NCBI GenBank assembly: GCA_003476705.1
Contig: DMVM01000075.1
Coordinates: forward strand, 2,723-11,319
Source: Coprothermobacter sp.
GTDB taxonomy: Bacteria > Coprothermobacterota > Coprothermobacteria > Coprothermobacterales > Coprothermobacteraceae
DNA length: 8,597 nucleotides
Direction: 5' to 3'
Shown: in pieces, positions 6,690 through 8,597 of the stretch
How positions within the stretch are numbered: the first letter of the stretch is position 1
How the letters are laid out: every line of letters begins with the position of its first letter
Translations under genes and position numbers: made by a program
The notes under the pieces: model-generated
Databases searched by the model: none
What the model saw: the letters and a program-made list of their open reading frames with translations, nothing else
What the model was told of the DNA's origin: nothing

Positions 6690-7771
6690 AAATAAGGTTA
6701 ATTTTCGGTTTTATCTGTGTCATTAGCGCTTTTGCGCTGGTGTTCTTTGGTTTAGTAGGTATTTCTGCAGCCACGCAACCTGGCTATGAGTTTAGTGGCT
6801 TCATGACTGGTTATGTCAGAACCCAGCTGATTGCTTTTGTGGGCGGGCTTTTGTTGGGGCTGATTATTCTGTATGTGGGGTTTGCTTATGTGCTAAAAGT
6901 TGCTCCTTATTTGGCATTATTTAATGCAGTCCTTCTATTGTTAACATTGGTCATTGGTGAAGAAGCTTACGGTGCTCAAAGATGGATATCTTTTGGGTCC
7001 TTTCAGTTTCAACCCTCAGAGCTTGCAAAGTTGTCTTTACCCTTACTTCTGGTTTGGATAAATGGTCGCTTCAGTGGTGTTAAGAAGTGGGCCATAAGTC
7101 TTGTTGGCGCTATGTCTTATGTGGTACTGGTGCTAGTTCAGCCAGATTTAGGGACTAGTATTGTCTTGCTGGTGGAGTTTATAGCTTACTTAATTATTGA
7201 AGGTGTTAACTGGGGCATTTTGCTTTCAGGGCTTTACATGGTAATCCTGGCCTTTCCAACTCTTTGGGATAAAGCACTTAGGGAATACCAAAAACGTCGT
7301 CTTCTCAGCTTTTTAAACCCATTCGATGATCCTTCTGGTTCTGGCTACAATCTAATTCAAGCATGGACAGCCATTGGAAGTGGTGGTTTAAAGGGCAAAG
7401 GCCTAGATAATGCATATTTTCTTTACTATGGTTACCTGCCTGTTGACCATGCCGACTTCATATTTGCAACGATCTCCTACGTAATGGGTTTTTGGGGTGC
7501 GATGAGTTTGTTGGTGCTTATATGCTCTTTTGTCTTGGGCGGGGTAGGATTTGCATTCTTTGTTCCTGATAATAAGCAGAAAGAGTTCTGTTTTATTGTT
7601 TTATGCGCTTGGCTTATCCAGTTTGCGGTAAACATTGGAATGAATTTGGGACTAATGCCCATAACTGGTATTCCGCTGCCTTTCATAAGCTATGGTGGGT
7701 CTGCTCTTCTCATGAACATGGTTATGCTTTTCACTTTTCTTTCCTACAGACCCGAACCTGAGACCCATTAG
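6686..7771 (+). CDS. rodA: SEDS-family peptidoglycan glycosyltransferase RodA
   Basis: RodA polymerises lipid II into glycan strands and pairs with PBP2 in the elongasome. The 361-residue protein is strongly hydrophobic, consistent with about ten membrane segments. SEDS signatures are clear: GAQRWISFGSFQFQPSELAK (96-115), VQPDLGTSIV (151-160), SFLNPFDDPSGSGYNLIQ (208-225), IGSGGLKGKGL (230-240), the putative catalytic Asp257 in HADFIF (255-260), and ITGIPLPFISYGGSALL (326-342). The PExHTD motif is changed to PVDHAD and the usual EELG at 265-268 is YVMG. A FtsW identity is possible, but the mre/mrdA context and length favour RodA. The GTG start overlaps the minE stop by 4 bases. There is only a weak AAGGGG 15 bases upstream, so translation probably depends on coupling to minE. 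Confidence 0.92.
   Translation: MKIRLIFGFICVISAFALVFFGLVGISAATQPGYEFSGFMTGYVRTQLIAFVGGLLLGLIILYVGFAYVLKVAPYLALFNAVLLLLTLVIGEEAYGAQRWISFGSFQFQPSELAKLSLPLLLVWINGRFSGVKKWAISLVGAMSYVVLVLVQPDLGTSIVLLVEFIAYLIIEGVNWGILLSGLYMVILAFPTLWDKALREYQKRRLLSFLNPFDDPSGSGYNLIQAWTAIGSGGLKGKGLDNAYFLYYGYLPVDHADFIFATISYVMGFWGAMSLLVLICSFVLGGVGFAFFVPDNKQKEFCFIVLCAWLIQFAVNIGMNLGLMPITGIPLPFISYGGSALLMNMVMLFTFLSYRPEPETH
6721..6742 (+). other. Possible mRNA hairpin inside the start of rodA
   Basis: AGCGC (6725-6729), TTTT loop, GCGCT (6734-6738) form a perfect 5-bp stem. It extends to 9 bp in RNA with two G-U wobbles and two further pairs (6721-6724 with 6739-6742). It begins 35 bases after the rodA start and could slow initiation or mark mRNA processing, but may be chance. 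Confidence 0.25.
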
Positions 7772-7780
7772 GGTCCCAGG
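7757..7780. terminator. Hairpin at the convergent rodA / M16 peptidase junction, possible bidirectional terminator
   Basis: Bases 7757-7766 pair with 7771-7780 around a 4-base ATTA loop. Nine of ten positions are Watson-Crick; the exception is A7761 opposite C7776, a mismatch in the + strand transcript but a U-G wobble in the - strand transcript. The stop codon of rodA (7769-7771) and of the M16 gene (7768-7770) both lie at the loop. Neither side has a clear T-run, so it is not a textbook intrinsic terminator. It may block 3' exonucleases or end transcription weakly in both directions. Confidence 0.5.
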
Positions 7781-8597
7781 ATTACTTCAGCAGATCCGGT
7801 TTCCATACTGTGTTTCAGGTTTTCACTGATAAGGTCCACACTAATGCTGTTAATGTACTGAATTTCGCTTTGAGGGTCCCAGATACGGTTACGGGTAACA
7901 AATCTGTCTGCTAAAAGCAGAGAAATACTTGACGTGGATTCCAAGCTCATGGTGTAAGCGCCAACGGTGAACCTCTTAAACTTGTCTAGTTCATCCACCG
8001 TAAGCTTTGCTTGTGCAAGTCTTTCTAGCTCCTCTTGAATAATACTCTTCGTTCTGTCTAGCCCTTTTGGTTTCAAATCACAAGAAACAATTAATGCACC
8101 TGCTACCGAAGTTGCTTCCACCGTGGAGTACACTGAGTAGCTAAGGCCTTCTTCTTCACGTATGCGTAAAAACAACTGACTAAAGCTGGATCCACCGAGA
8201 ATGTTTGATATGAGTTGGTAGACAAAGATGTCATCTCTTGCTGATTCACAAGCTTGTAAAGCAAGCCTGTAATAGGTTTGTTGCGTGTCTTCTTTTATTT
8301 TTGAGCTGCCTGGAGTGAACTCTGGTCTTACCGTATGCCTAATGGGATCCACCAACGGTGAAGGAATGTCAACATTCCTAAGGAAGCTCTCCAACATTTT
8401 ACTATCCAAGGGGCCGGCCATTGCCACGCACGGCTTTTGGTAGATTAACTTTTCCCAAAAACTGTACAATTTGGTTTTGGTGGCATTCTCGATGTCTTTA
8501 CGCCTGCCAATAACGTCTTCACCCAAACGATGGCCATTCCACATGGTTTTTTGCAAGTGTGAATAAGCTCTTTCCTCGGGCTGGTCTTGTGCCATCT
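7768..8597 (-). CDS. M16 (insulinase) family peptidase, C-terminal part, truncated by the window edge
   Basis: About 275 residues are visible on the minus strand. The frame stays open to the right edge, and the ATG at 8593-8595 is probably internal, since M16 proteins have a long catalytic domain before this point. The first part (YSHLQKTMWNGHRLGEDVIG, ending AMAGPLD) fits the end of the N-terminal M16 domain. The rest fits the C-terminal domain: LGGSSFSQLFLRIREEEGLSYSVYS (residues 133-157, in two blocks) with the conserved Arg146 and Tyr153, then LTVDELDKFKRF and SLEST. The HxxEH zinc motif would lie outside the window, so activity as a metallopeptidase cannot be judged; a non-catalytic paralogue is possible. 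It converges on rodA with a 4-base overlap of stop codons and is not part of the cell-shape operon. The related family in Firmicutes includes YmxG/PqqL-like processing proteases. Confidence 0.88.
   Translation of the reverse strand, partial: MAQDQPEERAYSHLQKTMWNGHRLGEDVIGRRKDIENATKTKLYSFWEKLIYQKPCVAMAGPLDSKMLESFLRNVDIPSPLVDPIRHTVRPEFTPGSSKIKEDTQQTYYRLALQACESARDDIFVYQLISNILGGSSFSQLFLRIREEEGLSYSVYSTVEATSVAGALIVSCDLKPKGLDRTKSIIQEELERLAQAKLTVDELDKFKRFTVGAYTMSLESTSSISLLLADRFVTRNRIWDPQSEIQYINSISVDLISENLKHSMETGSAEVILGP

Noticed and set aside
8593..8595. ATG as the true start of the M16 gene
   Set aside because: Preceding catalytic-domain sequence including the zinc motif is expected for the family. 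The visible part begins mid-domain, so the gene most likely continues past the right edge.
1..8597. Mobile element, CRISPR array, tRNA or rRNA gene, or phage/defence island
   Set aside because: I saw no direct repeats, transposase or integrase motifs, tRNA-like folds or repeat-spacer patterns. The window is filled by core cell-shape and division genes.

Overview
The window is a compact bacterial chromosomal segment holding one dense, co-directional gene cluster on the + strand (about 1-7771), followed by a convergent gene on the - strand (7768 to the right edge). I see no mobile elements, RNA genes, CRISPR arrays or sizeable intergenic space. The largest gap is 31 bases, between a DUF4321-like gene and mreB. 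Most other junctions overlap by 1-23 bases.

Layout on the + strand: the 3' part of an AmmeMemoRadiSam-type radical SAM gene (amrS); a small DUF4321 membrane protein; mreB; a short, divergent mreC; a small multi-pass membrane protein in the mreD position; mrdA (PBP2); minC; minD; minE; rodA. On the - strand is the C-terminal part of an M16 (insulinase-family) zinc peptidase or paralogue, running off the right edge.

Together the central genes encode the rod-elongation machinery (MreB filament, MreC/MreD-like scaffold, and the PBP2 transpeptidase with its partner SEDS glycosyltransferase RodA) and the complete MinCDE system that positions the division septum. Their tight packing, with strong Shine-Dalgarno sequences inside the preceding genes, suggests one transcript and translational coupling, so that side-wall synthesis and division-site selection are co-expressed. 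The probable operon promoter lies upstream of the window.

The gene order mreB-mreC-mreD-mrdA-minC-minD-minE-rodA and the DUF4321 gene are typical of Clostridia and related anaerobic Firmicutes-like bacteria. AmrS is common in anaerobes and thermophiles. Divergent MreC, MreD and MinC, moderate GC (by eye, not counted) and very tight packing make a deep-branching thermophilic anaerobe such as Coprothermobacter a reasonable guess. That is inference from memory, not a search result.

I find no clearly new system. The points most worth a second look are: a hairpin carrying the stop codons of both convergent genes in its loop (7757-7780); loss of conserved acidic residues next to the catalytic Asp of RodA; a reduced MreC/MreD pair; and a MinC whose C-terminal MinD-binding face is unusual.
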